IMG/VR virus record: IMGVR_UViG_3300037069_003784
Location: 1 to 20,203 of that record
Strand: one strand, 5' to 3'
Source: a virus
DNA: 20,203 nucleotides
The position numbers and the translations under genes are program-made. The notes below the pieces were generated by a model. It ran no database searches and was not told where the DNA came from. It saw only the letters and a program-made list of their open reading frames with translations. Each line of letters opens with the position of its first letter. Position 1 is the stretch's first letter. This document shows, piece by piece, positions 12,948-20,203 of this stretch.

Positions 12948-14903
12948 ATGTCCGACGAAACGGCCGAGGGAAGTCTAGAGGTTGATATTCAGCAGTTCCT
13001 CGAGGCCCTCGACAGCCTCGAGGAACGGCTCGCCGACTTGCAGGCCGATTTTGAGAAAGCCGCCCCGGAAATCAGCGGTCAACTCGACACCGTCGAGGCC
13101 TCGGCGACCAAGGCTTCCCGGGCCATGGATTTCCTCCGGGCCACCGGTTCCCGGGTCAGTTCCATCTTCGCCCAGGCCGCCCCGCACATCCGCAACTTCG
13201 CTCATGTGCTCATCGAGGTTTCCCACTTCGCCGGCCTCATCCCGAGCAGCCTCGGCTTCGTTGGTACCGCCCTGGCCAGCCTGACCGGCAAAATCTCCCC
13301 GCTCGGCCCCAAGATGGTCGCCGCCGTCAACCAATGGCTCCCCGGCATCAAGCAAGGCCTGCGGATGATTTCCATTACCGACTTCGCCGTCCAGGCTTTG
13401 CAAGGCCGCCTTGGCATCCTCGGCGCCGCCTTCGGCTTCGTCGCCGGCCGCGCCCTCACCGGTCGCACCGCCATGTCCGCCTTCGGCGCGGCCACCGCCT
13501 ACGTCGTCTCCACCGCCGTCGCCGCCGGCCGCGCTCTCACCGGCCTCATCCGCGGCCTCACTGGCATGATCGTCAGCAGCCTCGGCTCCATCGGCACGGT
13601 GATCAACATGGCCCTCCCCGAGTTCCTCCCGCTCATCACTCTCGTCGGCCTCCTCGCCGCCGCCTTCGCCCTGCTCAAGAAAGCCGTCCACGAGGCCTCC
13701 GATATCGAGACGACCACCGAGGCCTATGCCGACCTCACGAACAACGCCGAACAAGCCAAGCAAGCCGTCGAGGAACTCATCAGCCTTTCCAATCATGGCC
13801 CGTTCGAAAAGGGCCAGCTTCTCGACGCGGGCAAGCAATTGCTCACCCTCAAATTCAGCGCGCAGGAACTCGTCCCGCTCCTCAAGGATGCCGGCGACGC
13901 CAGCGCCCGGATGAACAAGCCGCTCGGTGACATGGTCGGCATCTTCGGCAAGATCAAGGGCGGCCAGTTTGCCGACGCCTTCAAGGGCCTCCACGGCTTC
14001 GGCATCTCCCAAGCGGACCTCGAGGGAAGGGGCCTCACCTTCGACCGCAACCATCAGTTCAAGGGCAGCGCCGATCAGGCCATGACCGCCGTCCGCGCCG
14101 TCATCCAGGATAAATTCGGCGGCGCGGCCGACGCTCTCTCCCACACTTGGAGCCATCTTTGGAGCTCGCTCTCCACCATGGTCATCCAGAACTTCCGCGC
14201 CATCGGCGGCCCGGTTCTGGCGCAAATCAAGCCCATCCTCGAGCAGATTGTCGGCGCCTACGGCCAGACCCTCCCCATCGCCCAGCGCATCGGCAGCATC
14301 ATCGGTACGGGTATCGGTTACGTCCGCAGTTTCCTCGGTTACATCGTCGACGGCGCCCGTGCCATCGGCGCGCAACTCATGCCCATCCTGCAGCCCTTCA
14401 TCGGCCAGTTCCGGGCCATCGGCGGCGAGATGGCCGCGATCTTCCAGCAAATCGCCGGGCTGGCCGGCGGCGTCCTCGCCAAGGCCTTCCGCCTCCTCGC
14501 TCCCGTCATGGCCGGCGCCCTCATGCTCGGTCTCAATCTCCTCAAGCAAATGCTCGAGGTGGTCAACAAGATGCTCGCTGGCCTGCTAAGGGTGATCACC
14601 GAGCTCAACCGTTTCCTCGGCATAAAGCCGGTCGCTTTCCAGGGCATGCCTGGCGCCGAAGATCCGGCCCGCAAGCCGCGTCCCGATGCCGTGGCCGATG
14701 ACGCCACCGCCTCGCGTCCGGTCGTCGGCCGCATGCGCGAGCTCGCCGGCGGCGGCGTCTTCCACCTCAACGCCGGCGGCGGCGGCGTCGACCCGAACCT
14801 CGAGGAAAACCGCCGGCAAACCCGCCTCCTCGAGCAACTCGTGCGCAACACCTCCGGGAACGCCCCGCAGAAGGGTGGCCCTCCCATGCCTGTCAGCTTA
14901 TGA
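12948..14903 (+). CDS. Tape measure protein
   Basis: This 651-residue protein sets tail length and leaves the tube during infection. It is the longest tail gene before the distal module. An amphipathic N-terminal coiled coil covers about 12-65 (QQFLEALDSLEERLADLQAD). It is followed by Gly/Ala-rich hydrophobic stretches (about 85-115, 145-195, 225-245 with LVGLLAAAFALL) of the membrane-penetrating kind. A typical tape-measure core runs about 250-400 (TTTEAYADLTNNAEQAKQ, then DAGKQLLTLKFSAQE and LGDMVGIFGKIKGGQFADAF). At roughly 0.15 nm per residue the tail would be near 98 nm. The C-terminus is Gly/Pro rich. TGA overlaps the next ATG (ATGA). Confidence 0.92.
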   Translation: MSDETAEGSLEVDIQQFLEALDSLEERLADLQADFEKAAPEISGQLDTVEASATKASRAMDFLRATGSRVSSIFAQAAPHIRNFAHVLIEVSHFAGLIPSSLGFVGTALASLTGKISPLGPKMVAAVNQWLPGIKQGLRMISITDFAVQALQGRLGILGAAFGFVAGRALTGRTAMSAFGAATAYVVSTAVAAGRALTGLIRGLTGMIVSSLGSIGTVINMALPEFLPLITLVGLLAAAFALLKKAVHEASDIETTTEAYADLTNNAEQAKQAVEELISLSNHGPFEKGQLLDAGKQLLTLKFSAQELVPLLKDAGDASARMNKPLGDMVGIFGKIKGGQFADAFKGLHGFGISQADLEGRGLTFDRNHQFKGSADQAMTAVRAVIQDKFGGAADALSHTWSHLWSSLSTMVIQNFRAIGGPVLAQIKPILEQIVGAYGQTLPIAQRIGSIIGTGIGYVRSFLGYIVDGARAIGAQLMPILQPFIGQFRAIGGEMAAIFQQIAGLAGGVLAKAFRLLAPVMAGALMLGLNLLKQMLEVVNKMLAGLLRVITELNRFLGIKPVAFQGMPGAEDPARKPRPDAVADDATASRPVVGRMRELAGGGVFHLNAGGGGVDPNLEENRRQTRLLEQLVRNTSGNAPQKGGPPMPVSL

Positions 14904-15610
14904 GCGCTAATTTTGATCCCTTCATGGCGTGGGAAGGCGTGCAAGGCTCCGTCGACAAGAACGGCCTCGAAAACGTCAACGTCAGCTACTACGTCCCAAC
15001 CCTCGCTCAGGCGCGTTATTTCATCGCCGCCGATGTCATCAATTCCCTCGGCCTCGCCGTCATGCGGCGCACCTATTCGCAGGAATGGGGCAACGGCCGT
15101 TTGATCGATCTTGGCGCCGATGGCGCCTACAAGATCACGTGGGGCCTCGAGGGCATGACCAATCCGCAGGACGGCGAAAACGGCGTCCAGTTCTCCGCCG
15201 ACGCCACCCTCGCCGAAGACAAGCCGGAGGCCCATCCCGACCTGCAGTCGTTGATGGATAAGTACGACGGCAGCATCGACGACACCGGCAAACTCACCTT
15301 CGCTCCGACCATCACCGTCAACGGCAACGACATCAAAAATCCGCTCTACGGCTGGTCGAAGTGGCGCAGTGCCGGAGTCACCTGGACGAAGACCTATCTC
15401 ACCCTCGCGCCCTCGAGCTCGGTCACCTACATGCTCAACAAGATCGATCAACCGCCCGTCGGCCCGAACGGTTATCTCCCGCAGTTGCCCGGCAAGCGCA
15501 ACTGGCTCAAGACCGTCGGCAAGCCCGACTGGCGCGGCAACATCTGGAAAGTCACCGAGTCATGGGAAATGAGCGGCGACGGCGGCTGGAACGAAGACGT
15601 CTACCGCTAA
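14900..15610 (+). CDS. Distal tail protein, unknown family
   Basis: This 236-residue protein is coupled to the tape measure by a 4-nt overlap. It has a beta-rich, Trp- and Asp-rich make-up (KITWGLEGMTNPQDGENGVQ; GWSKWRSAGVTWTKTYLTL) and ends in a strand-helix IWKVTESWEMSGDGGWNEDV. At this place lambda has minor tail gene M and Dit-like proteins follow tape measures in other siphophages, so a distal tail hub or adaptor is plausible. No matching family was recognised. The next structural gene is separated from it by a methyltransferase that appears inserted. Confidence 0.6.
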   Translation: MSANFDPFMAWEGVQGSVDKNGLENVNVSYYVPTLAQARYFIAADVINSLGLAVMRRTYSQEWGNGRLIDLGADGAYKITWGLEGMTNPQDGENGVQFSADATLAEDKPEAHPDLQSLMDKYDGSIDDTGKLTFAPTITVNGNDIKNPLYGWSKWRSAGVTWTKTYLTLAPSSSVTYMLNKIDQPPVGPNGYLPQLPGKRNWLKTVGKPDWRGNIWKVTESWEMSGDGGWNEDVYR

Positions 15611-15638
15611 TTACGATGCGGTAGTGGCTACTTTGAAA

Positions 15639-16286
15639 ATGGATACTAAAAGCAAACAGGAACCTCGGGTGTTGGACGCTTGCTGTGGGTCGCGTATGTT
15701 TTGGTTCGACCGCGCTGATACACGGTCGGTGTTTGTGGATAAGCGCAGGGAAAAGCACACACTTCCGGACGTATCTAGCGCGGGCGGAAGCCGTGAGTTG
15801 ATCGTCAATCCCGACATGCTCGCTGATTTCACGGCGCTTCCATTTGAGGATGCCAGATTCGCGCTCGTGGTATTCGATCCGCCTCATTTGGTCGGAGCGG
15901 GCAAGAACGGATGGCTTGCAAAGAAATATGGCGTGATTGAAGGTGACTGGCGAGACCAACTGCGCAGGGGATTCGCTGAGTGCTTCCGTGTGCTGAAACC
16001 AGACGGAACTCTCGTGTTTAAGTGGAACGAGGAGCGGATTCCCGTTTCGCAGGTGCTAGCGCTCACGCCGGAAAAGCCATTGTTTGGGAACAGATGCGGA
16101 AAGACGGCGAAGTCCCATTGGATCGTCTTCTTGAAAGAATCAGATGCGAGGGACCCGAATAGAAACTGTGCTACATGCGGAAAGCCGGAGAGCGAGCACA
16201 CACAAGCGCGTGGGTATGCGTGCCCTGATTCGTGGCCATTTGATGGAAGCAAGACATGGGTGCCACCGCATGAAACTTCAAAATAG
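15639..16286 (+). CDS. Class I SAM-dependent methyltransferase with C-terminal Cys cluster (moron)
   Basis: This 215-residue protein shows motif I as VLDACCGSRMFWFDR. An acidic turn HTLPD is consistent with ribose binding, and FDPPHL is the catalytic DPP[YH]-type loop (about residue 80). A GTLVFKWNEE strand follows. A family of small phage and prophage methyltransferases with the same LD.CCG.RMFWFD and VFDPPHL phrases is known to me; its substrate is not established. After about residue 165 a Cys cluster (NCATCGKPESEH, then CPDSW) may bind zinc. The start is ATG 15639; in-frame GTG 15624 is an alternative. Codon use is less C/G-biased than neighbours, and the octamer array at 16303 follows. 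Both support lateral insertion into the tail operon. Confidence 0.85.
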   Translation: MDTKSKQEPRVLDACCGSRMFWFDRADTRSVFVDKRREKHTLPDVSSAGGSRELIVNPDMLADFTALPFEDARFALVVFDPPHLVGAGKNGWLAKKYGVIEGDWRDQLRRGFAECFRVLKPDGTLVFKWNEERIPVSQVLALTPEKPLFGNRCGKTAKSHWIVFLKESDARDPNRNCATCGKPESEHTQARGYACPDSWPFDGSKTWVPPHETSK

Positions 16287-16302
16287 CGCACTCCCGGAAA
16301 TC

Positions 16303-16331
16303 CTCTGCGTCTCTGCGCCTCTGCGTTTTAA
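16303..16331 (+). repeat. (CTCTGCGT)3-TTTTAAA octamer array B
   Basis: CTCTGCGT, CTCTGCGC, CTCTGCGT and then TTTAAAAA lie between the methyltransferase and the next tail gene, whose ATG is at 16335. This matches the array at 12888 in unit, copy number and A/T end. Confidence 0.92.
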
Positions 16332-16334
16332 AAA

Positions 16335-16934
16335 ATGAGCACGGAAGATATTCGCGCCAAGCTCAACGAGCCGTTCAATCCCGCCAAGCACAACGCCCTG
16401 GTTGACCTCGCTGCGCGCAACACCTGGTCCGGCGGCGCCAATGTCCGCATCAGCAAGGGGCCCCACGGTTCCACCGTCGCTTTCGATTCCGTCGACGGCA
16501 CCGCCAGCGCCCCCTTCTTCCGTGCCACCGTCAAGCGCGTCGGTGATCACTTCGAAATTCGTTTTGCTCAAGGCCGCATCGGCGGCGTTGAGCCGACCAT
16601 CGACGGCGTCGCCGTTTCCAAAAAAGGCAAGGACGGCAAGCAACCCGCGCTCATCGTCACGGATGCCGACTTCGACCCCGATACCGGCGTCGCCAACATC
16701 TATTTCCAATGCACGGTGCAACCGGAGACGTTCCAAATCATCAGCGTCACCCCCATCGCCGCGCCGGCCAAACCCGCCAAACAAAAGCTCATCGCCAACA
16801 AGCTCGCCGGCTTCCTGCTCCGCACCGGAAATTCCGTCCGCTACGATCGCCAGCTTTTCAGCAACGTCGGCTTCTACGCCGCCAACCGCGAGCCCAGCGG
16901 CTTCTTCGACCCGCTCTGGTCCTGGCAGCCATGA
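16335..16934 (+). CDS. Distal tail/baseplate protein, unknown family
   Basis: This 199-residue protein has an N-terminal helix (EDIRAKLNEPFNPAKHNALV) and a long beta region (NVRISKGPHGSTVAFDSVDG; HFEIRFAQGRIGGVEPTIDG). A Lys-rich linker PAKPAKQKLIANK follows, and the final segment is aromatic (FFDPLWSWQP). It has no recognisable domain. Position after a tape measure and before two large terminal genes fits a distal tail or baseplate component. It couples to the next gene by an ATGA overlap and uses the C-rich codons of the structural genes. Confidence 0.6.
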   Translation: MSTEDIRAKLNEPFNPAKHNALVDLAARNTWSGGANVRISKGPHGSTVAFDSVDGTASAPFFRATVKRVGDHFEIRFAQGRIGGVEPTIDGVAVSKKGKDGKQPALIVTDADFDPDTGVANIYFQCTVQPETFQIISVTPIAAPAKPAKQKLIANKLAGFLLRTGNSVRYDRQLFSNVGFYAANREPSGFFDPLWSWQP

Positions 16935-17968
16935 GCCAACTGGATCACCTCAAGCTCGGCGATTACGGCGAAGATTTGGACGGAAAACCCTTCTTTTCCG
17001 ACTCGATTTTCCAACACGACAACAAGCTCGGTGTCGGCGGGGCCATGGCTCAGGAAGAGCTCCTCGCCGAAATCCGCCGCAACCGCCTCTTCGTGCCGCC
17101 CGAGCCCGACGGCGTCGGCACCTCCACGCACAAGTGGAAGATCCGCTACTCCCGCGTCGCCTCCTCCGATCCGCACCCCACCGGCATCGACACCGCCCGG
17201 CTCTGGCGTATCTACGTCGGCTCCGGCTGCGTGAATGACGAAATCGCCTGCATCCAGTATCTCCGCACCGGCGACCCTCGCGGCTGGCAGATGCCCGCCA
17301 ACTACGGCCCCTTCCAGTCGCTCGCCCGGCTCTACGGCAAAGACTACCCCTTCGTCGACCGCCCGCTCTACGAGACCAGCAATCCGCCCCACGTCCTCCT
17401 CACCGCTCCCGACACCGGTGAGCAGGACCTCGGCGGCTTCGTCGCCCTCTCGCCCCTGCAGCGCCCTCCGTTCTTCCGCACCGCCGCCATGTGGGAGCTC
17501 AACCTCTATCGCGCCGCCGTGCTGGTCAACCAGGCCCCCTTTCGCAGCGACCCCGCCTCCCTCAATCTCGCCATCGGCGGAGCCCAACCGATCCGCTGGC
17601 GCATCCAGGCCGGCAAGGTCCCTGCCCAAGTCTCCGGCGCCGGCGTCAGTGCCACCAGCTACGCCCTCCTCGCCCGGCTCTACCTCACCCGCAAACCCGG
17701 TCACCCGGAATCCGATCGCCTCTACATCGAGCAGCTTTGTTTCTGGCCGCTCTTCAGTCGCAGCGCCATCAACCAATCCCTCCTCGACCTCGCCGGAGCC
17801 GTCGCTCAAACCGCCGCCGGCACCGACCTCGCTGTCCTCGGCCTCGGCGTCGGCGGCCTCATCCTCGGCGAAGGCCTCATCGGCATCGAGGAAGGCCTAA
17901 CCAACCTCCTTCTTTCCCAGCTAGACGACATCGCCGCGAGTACGAGCTCCGTCGAGTTCTGGAACTAA
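16931..17968 (+). CDS. Large distal tail protein, unknown family
   Basis: This 345-residue protein has aromatic and Pro-rich beta segments (HKWKIRYSRVASSDPHP; WRIYVGSGCVNDEIAC; RGWQMPANYGPFQS), like those of cell-surface or carbohydrate-binding virion proteins. The C-terminal 60 residues are strongly hydrophobic and Gly-rich (AVAQTAAGTDLAVLGLGVGG, then LILGEGLIGIEEG). They may oligomerise or contact a membrane. The middle part contains an Arg/Ser-rich region (LARLYLTRKPGHPESDRLYI). No function can be named. The ATG overlaps the preceding stop. The gap that follows has a heptad array and a TTTGACAT motif. Confidence 0.6.
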   Translation: MSQLDHLKLGDYGEDLDGKPFFSDSIFQHDNKLGVGGAMAQEELLAEIRRNRLFVPPEPDGVGTSTHKWKIRYSRVASSDPHPTGIDTARLWRIYVGSGCVNDEIACIQYLRTGDPRGWQMPANYGPFQSLARLYGKDYPFVDRPLYETSNPPHVLLTAPDTGEQDLGGFVALSPLQRPPFFRTAAMWELNLYRAAVLVNQAPFRSDPASLNLAIGGAQPIRWRIQAGKVPAQVSGAGVSATSYALLARLYLTRKPGHPESDRLYIEQLCFWPLFSRSAINQSLLDLAGAVAQTAAGTDLAVLGLGVGGLILGEGLIGIEEGLTNLLLSQLDDIAASTSSVEFWN

Positions 17969-17989
17969 TTTCCGCAGTCGAGAGCGCGG

Positions 17990-18014
17990 CTCTCAACTAT
18001 CAACTCTCAACTTT
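17990..18014 (+). repeat. (CTCAACT)n heptad array 9
   Basis: GCGGCTCTCAACTATCAACT then CTCAACTTT, followed 5 nt later by TTTGACAT. This and the site at 9583-9618 are the only gaps with both elements. Confidence 0.88.
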
Positions 18015-18015
18015 C

Positions 18016-18037
18016 CGCGTTTGACATCGCAAACGCG
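18016..18037 (+). promoter_or_regulatory. Hairpin containing TTTGACAT, copy 7
   Basis: CGCGTTTG (18016-18023) pairs perfectly with CAAACGCG (18030-18037) around ACATCG. The TTTGACAT motif (18020-18027) spans the 5' arm and loop, and the stem ends 1 nt before GTG 18039. The motif starts 19 nt before that GTG. Confidence 0.6.
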
Positions 18038-18038
18038 C

Positions 18039-18227
18039 GTGGCCGCGCCCTCGCCTTCCTTCATCGTCTCCAATCCTCCCGCCCTCAACGCCACCCGGAG
18101 GAAATGGCCCTTCAACGTCCTCCCGTTCCAGGCGCAATGGCTCCTCGATTTCGGCGGCCTGCAAAACGGCAACAAGCCCGTCACCACCGAGCAAAACCCG
18201 CCGAACCAATTCCGTCACGAGGACTGA
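18039..18227 (+). CDS. Small protein upstream of the terminal tail gene
   Basis: This 62-residue protein starts at a GTG (VAAPSPSFIVSNPPALNATR) and continues RRKWPFNVLPFQAQWLLDFG to a polar end NQFRHED. An in-frame TTG at 18021 lies inside the TTTGACAT motif and is rejected as start. The short helical stretch WPFNVLPFQAQWLLDF is aromatic and could bind a partner. No family was recognised. Leader features (heptads plus motif) and codon use support a translated gene; it may be a chaperone or small component for the large gene downstream. Confidence 0.5.
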   Translation: MAAPSPSFIVSNPPALNATRRKWPFNVLPFQAQWLLDFGGLQNGNKPVTTEQNPPNQFRHED

Positions 18228-18247
18228 CCCCCGCCTCCTGGCTGCGG

Positions 18248-18280
18248 CTCTCAACTCTCAACTTTCAACTCTCAACTTTT
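18248..18280 (+). repeat. (CTCAACT)n heptad array 10
   Basis: GCGGCTCTCAACTCTCAACT then TTCAACTCTCAACTTTT, ending 8 nt before GTG 18288. Confidence 0.9.
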
Positions 18281-18287
18281 CGCCCCG

Positions 18288-20203
18288 GTGCTTTCCCTCG
18301 ACCTCTTCTACGACCGCCAGCTCAACCGCTACCTGGCCAGCCTGAACAGCGACGGCAACGCCGTCCTCCCCGACTTCCCGCAAAACGACACGGTTCGGCT
18401 CAACATTCACAACTGCAAGCGCAACGTCGACACCCGCAGTTCGATCTACAGCGAGCAGCCGTGGACCTTCACCGGCATCCGCGCCAGCCTTTCGCTGGTC
18501 ATCGACGGCGCCCCCGATAGCGGCTACTTCGCCCTCCAGGTTGGCGACCAGACCACCGGCAACATTGCCTGGCCCGCGGCCTTCGCCGATGCCGCGGCCA
18601 TCGAGACTTTCAAAAACAGCGTCCTCACCGCGCTTAAGAATCTCTCCACTGTCGGCGCGGACGCCATTGTCCGCAGCGATCCGCCCAACACCCCGGCCAA
18701 CTTCCTCTATTTCACCTGGACGGACCCGAACAACGAGACCGCGATTGCCGTGGTCAACAACGCCCTCGCCCCGATTTGCACGCCTGACGTCAAGCTGCAG
18801 CGCGGCAAGCCCGGCTATCAGCAACTCGTCCGTCTCATCACCGCACCCGTGGTCATGGTCGACACCTTCGCTTTCGAAGATGCCGCGCAACCCGTCCTCT
18901 CCAACGTCCGCGTCGGTGCCGCCGGTAAAAACGCCATCCAGCGCATCGTCTTGCCGGACGAAGAGGGCAGCCTCGAAATCACCTATTCCGGTACGCCCAC
19001 GGACCTCATCGCCAGCCCTGGCACGGCCGCCTCGGACATCGCCACCGCGCTCAACGCCATCGTCGCCGATGGTGGCACCAACCCGAGTTTCAGCGTCACC
19101 CAGGTGGCGACCAACACCTACGACATCGAGTTCATCGGTCCGCTCGCCGCCGCGCCCCAGACGCTCCTCACCGCGCAAGTCATCCCTGCCGTTCCGCCGC
19201 TCGTCGCCGTCGGCGACCTGGCCCTCACCAGCCCGCGTTTCGAGCGCGTCCTCAACGGCGCCAAAAACGTCAAGCTGCAGTTCGAGCTCGTCATCACCGA
19301 CACCGCCGGCGAATCGAAAATCATTCGCGAAATCAATTTCGTCAACGCCGCCACGGACCCCACGACCGAGGCCGCCCTCGAGGAACAGGAAGCCGTCCTC
19401 ATCAAGGAAGTCCCCGTCATCGTCGATAACTCGACCCTCGAACCGTTCGCCACCGTCGCCCGCGGCTTGACCTACGTCCCGGCCGTCGCCGTGGCCGCGA
19501 TGCAGCCGCAATCGATCGAACACGACCTTGGCAACATCAACCCCATCGTCGTCGGTCAATACCTGCAGCAGGTCGACCCGCCGCAATGGCGCCGGCTCAA
19601 CGAGCCGGAGTTCACCTATTTCTCGACCGACACCAATCACGTCACCATCGAAGTCACCGAGGCCATCACCGCCGACGGCGGCCCTTACGATAAGAGCCGT
19701 TTCAAGTTCCTCATTCAGGACCCGGATGCCGTCACCCAGCTCTTCGGCACGCTCAAGACCACGTGGGACAACGTCCTGCAAAGCCTGCCCGCCGGCCAGA
19801 CCCTCACTGCCAAGCTGGCCTCCATCGATGCGGCCCTCGGCATCATCGACGGCGCTCTCCAGGTTGCCGCCGGTAACATCGTCGGCACCATTTCCGCCAG
19901 TCATCTCGACATCGACGGCATCGGCAAATTGCTGCAGGGCAGTCAGACCTTCCTGACCACCCTGCAGAATCTCATCACCAACGGCACGATCATCAATAAC
20001 ATCGGCGCCGCGCTCTACAGTTCGTCGACCTTCATCTCCACGCTGGTCAACCTCATCTCCTCCAATGGCGACATCATCACCGCCATCGTCAACGAGGTGC
20101 TGGCCAACAACAGTTTCCTCACCACCCTCCGGCAGCAAATCATCAACGTGCTCGAGGATGGCACGAACGCCCTGACCAACGTCCTCCCCTACATCCTCCC
20201 CGC
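18288..20203 (+). CDS. Large distal tail protein, partial (continues past window)
   Basis: The frame is open for at least 638 codons from GTG 18288 to the window end, with no stop and C/G-rich third positions like its neighbours. The start follows heptad array 10. The N-terminal third is beta-rich (LSLVIDGAPDSGYFALQVGD; FLYFTWTDPNNETAIAVVNN). Residues about 228-292 (LEITYSGTP, then ATALNAI, then YDIEFIGPLA) resemble a small repeated beta domain seen in fibres and surface proteins. After about residue 490 the sequence becomes Ile/Leu/Asn-rich in short repeats (LIQDPDAVTQLF; LTTLQNLITNGTIINNIGAA), as in trimeric fibre shafts. A receptor-binding or central tail fibre protein is the likeliest role. 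Only its 5' part is seen. Confidence 0.8.
   Translation, partial: MLSLDLFYDRQLNRYLASLNSDGNAVLPDFPQNDTVRLNIHNCKRNVDTRSSIYSEQPWTFTGIRASLSLVIDGAPDSGYFALQVGDQTTGNIAWPAAFADAAAIETFKNSVLTALKNLSTVGADAIVRSDPPNTPANFLYFTWTDPNNETAIAVVNNALAPICTPDVKLQRGKPGYQQLVRLITAPVVMVDTFAFEDAAQPVLSNVRVGAAGKNAIQRIVLPDEEGSLEITYSGTPTDLIASPGTAASDIATALNAIVADGGTNPSFSVTQVATNTYDIEFIGPLAAAPQTLLTAQVIPAVPPLVAVGDLALTSPRFERVLNGAKNVKLQFELVITDTAGESKIIREINFVNAATDPTTEAALEEQEAVLIKEVPVIVDNSTLEPFATVARGLTYVPAVAVAAMQPQSIEHDLGNINPIVVGQYLQQVDPPQWRRLNEPEFTYFSTDTNHVTIEVTEAITADGGPYDKSRFKFLIQDPDAVTQLFGTLKTTWDNVLQSLPAGQTLTAKLASIDAALGIIDGALQVAAGNIVGTISASHLDIDGIGKLLQGSQTFLTTLQNLITNGTIINNIGAALYSSSTFISTLVNLISSNGDIITAIVNEVLANNSFLTTLRQQIINVLEDGTNALTNVLPYILP

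Noticed and set aside
5471-18280. Heptad arrays as CRISPR
   Set aside because: Units are 7 nt, without unique spacers, in small groups before genes; no cas genes present.
18258-20138. 626-codon open frame on the minus strand
   Set aside because: It is the shadow of the + strand tail gene that is open to the window end. Its product is Gly/Asp/Val/Glu-rich low-complexity sequence typical of antisense frames in C-rich coding DNA.
1-20203. Integrase, attachment sites, tRNA or lysis genes
   Set aside because: None could be recognised on either strand; the window covers only packaging and structural functions.

Overview
This window is a compact, GC-rich structural-gene block of a tailed double-stranded DNA phage or prophage. 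All genes lie on the + strand, mostly stop-to-start or overlapping. The order is that of a lambda-like siphovirus: small terminase, GpA-type large terminase, gpW-slot protein, lambda-family portal, S49 head protease, coiled-coil protein in the scaffold slot, major capsid protein, capsid accessory protein, neck/tail-completion genes, candidate tail tube, tail-assembly chaperones with a programmed -1 frameshift, tape measure, and distal tail genes running off the right edge. No integrase, lysis, replication or repressor gene is present, so prophage and free phage cannot be told apart here.

The host is most likely a Verrucomicrobiota bacterium (Opitutales-like). That rests on high GC with strong C/G preference at third positions and on two kinds of intergenic tandem repeat, (CTCAACT)n and (CTCTGCGT)n, which I associate from memory with that phylum. 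It is inference, not a database result.

Layout. 75-3385: ASCH-like protein and both terminase subunits. 3433-8526: head module (gpW slot, portal, protease, coiled-coil secreted-like protein, major capsid, capsid accessory). A strong intrinsic terminator sits at 8553-8596. 8600-11272: neck, tail terminator and tail tube candidates plus an atypical small gene. 11329-12029: G/GT chaperone pair with slippery CCCAAAC and a GC-rich hairpin. 12078-14903: unknown gene, small basic moron, tape measure. 14900-20203: distal tail genes, interrupted by a methyltransferase moron.

The main unexplained structure is in the short gaps. Almost every start codon that is not overlapped by the preceding gene has one of two signatures. 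One is a heptad array (core GCGGCTCTCAACT) ending 4-13 nt before the start, at ten sites of which two are followed by the other signature. The other is TTTGACAY, seven sites, with its first T 19-20 nt before the start codon in five of them. Classical Shine-Dalgarno sequences are largely missing. Two inserted-looking genes (12659-12880 and 15639-16286) are each followed by an octamer array CTCTGCGT x3 ending in TTTTAAA, which suggests a common moron-cassette architecture.
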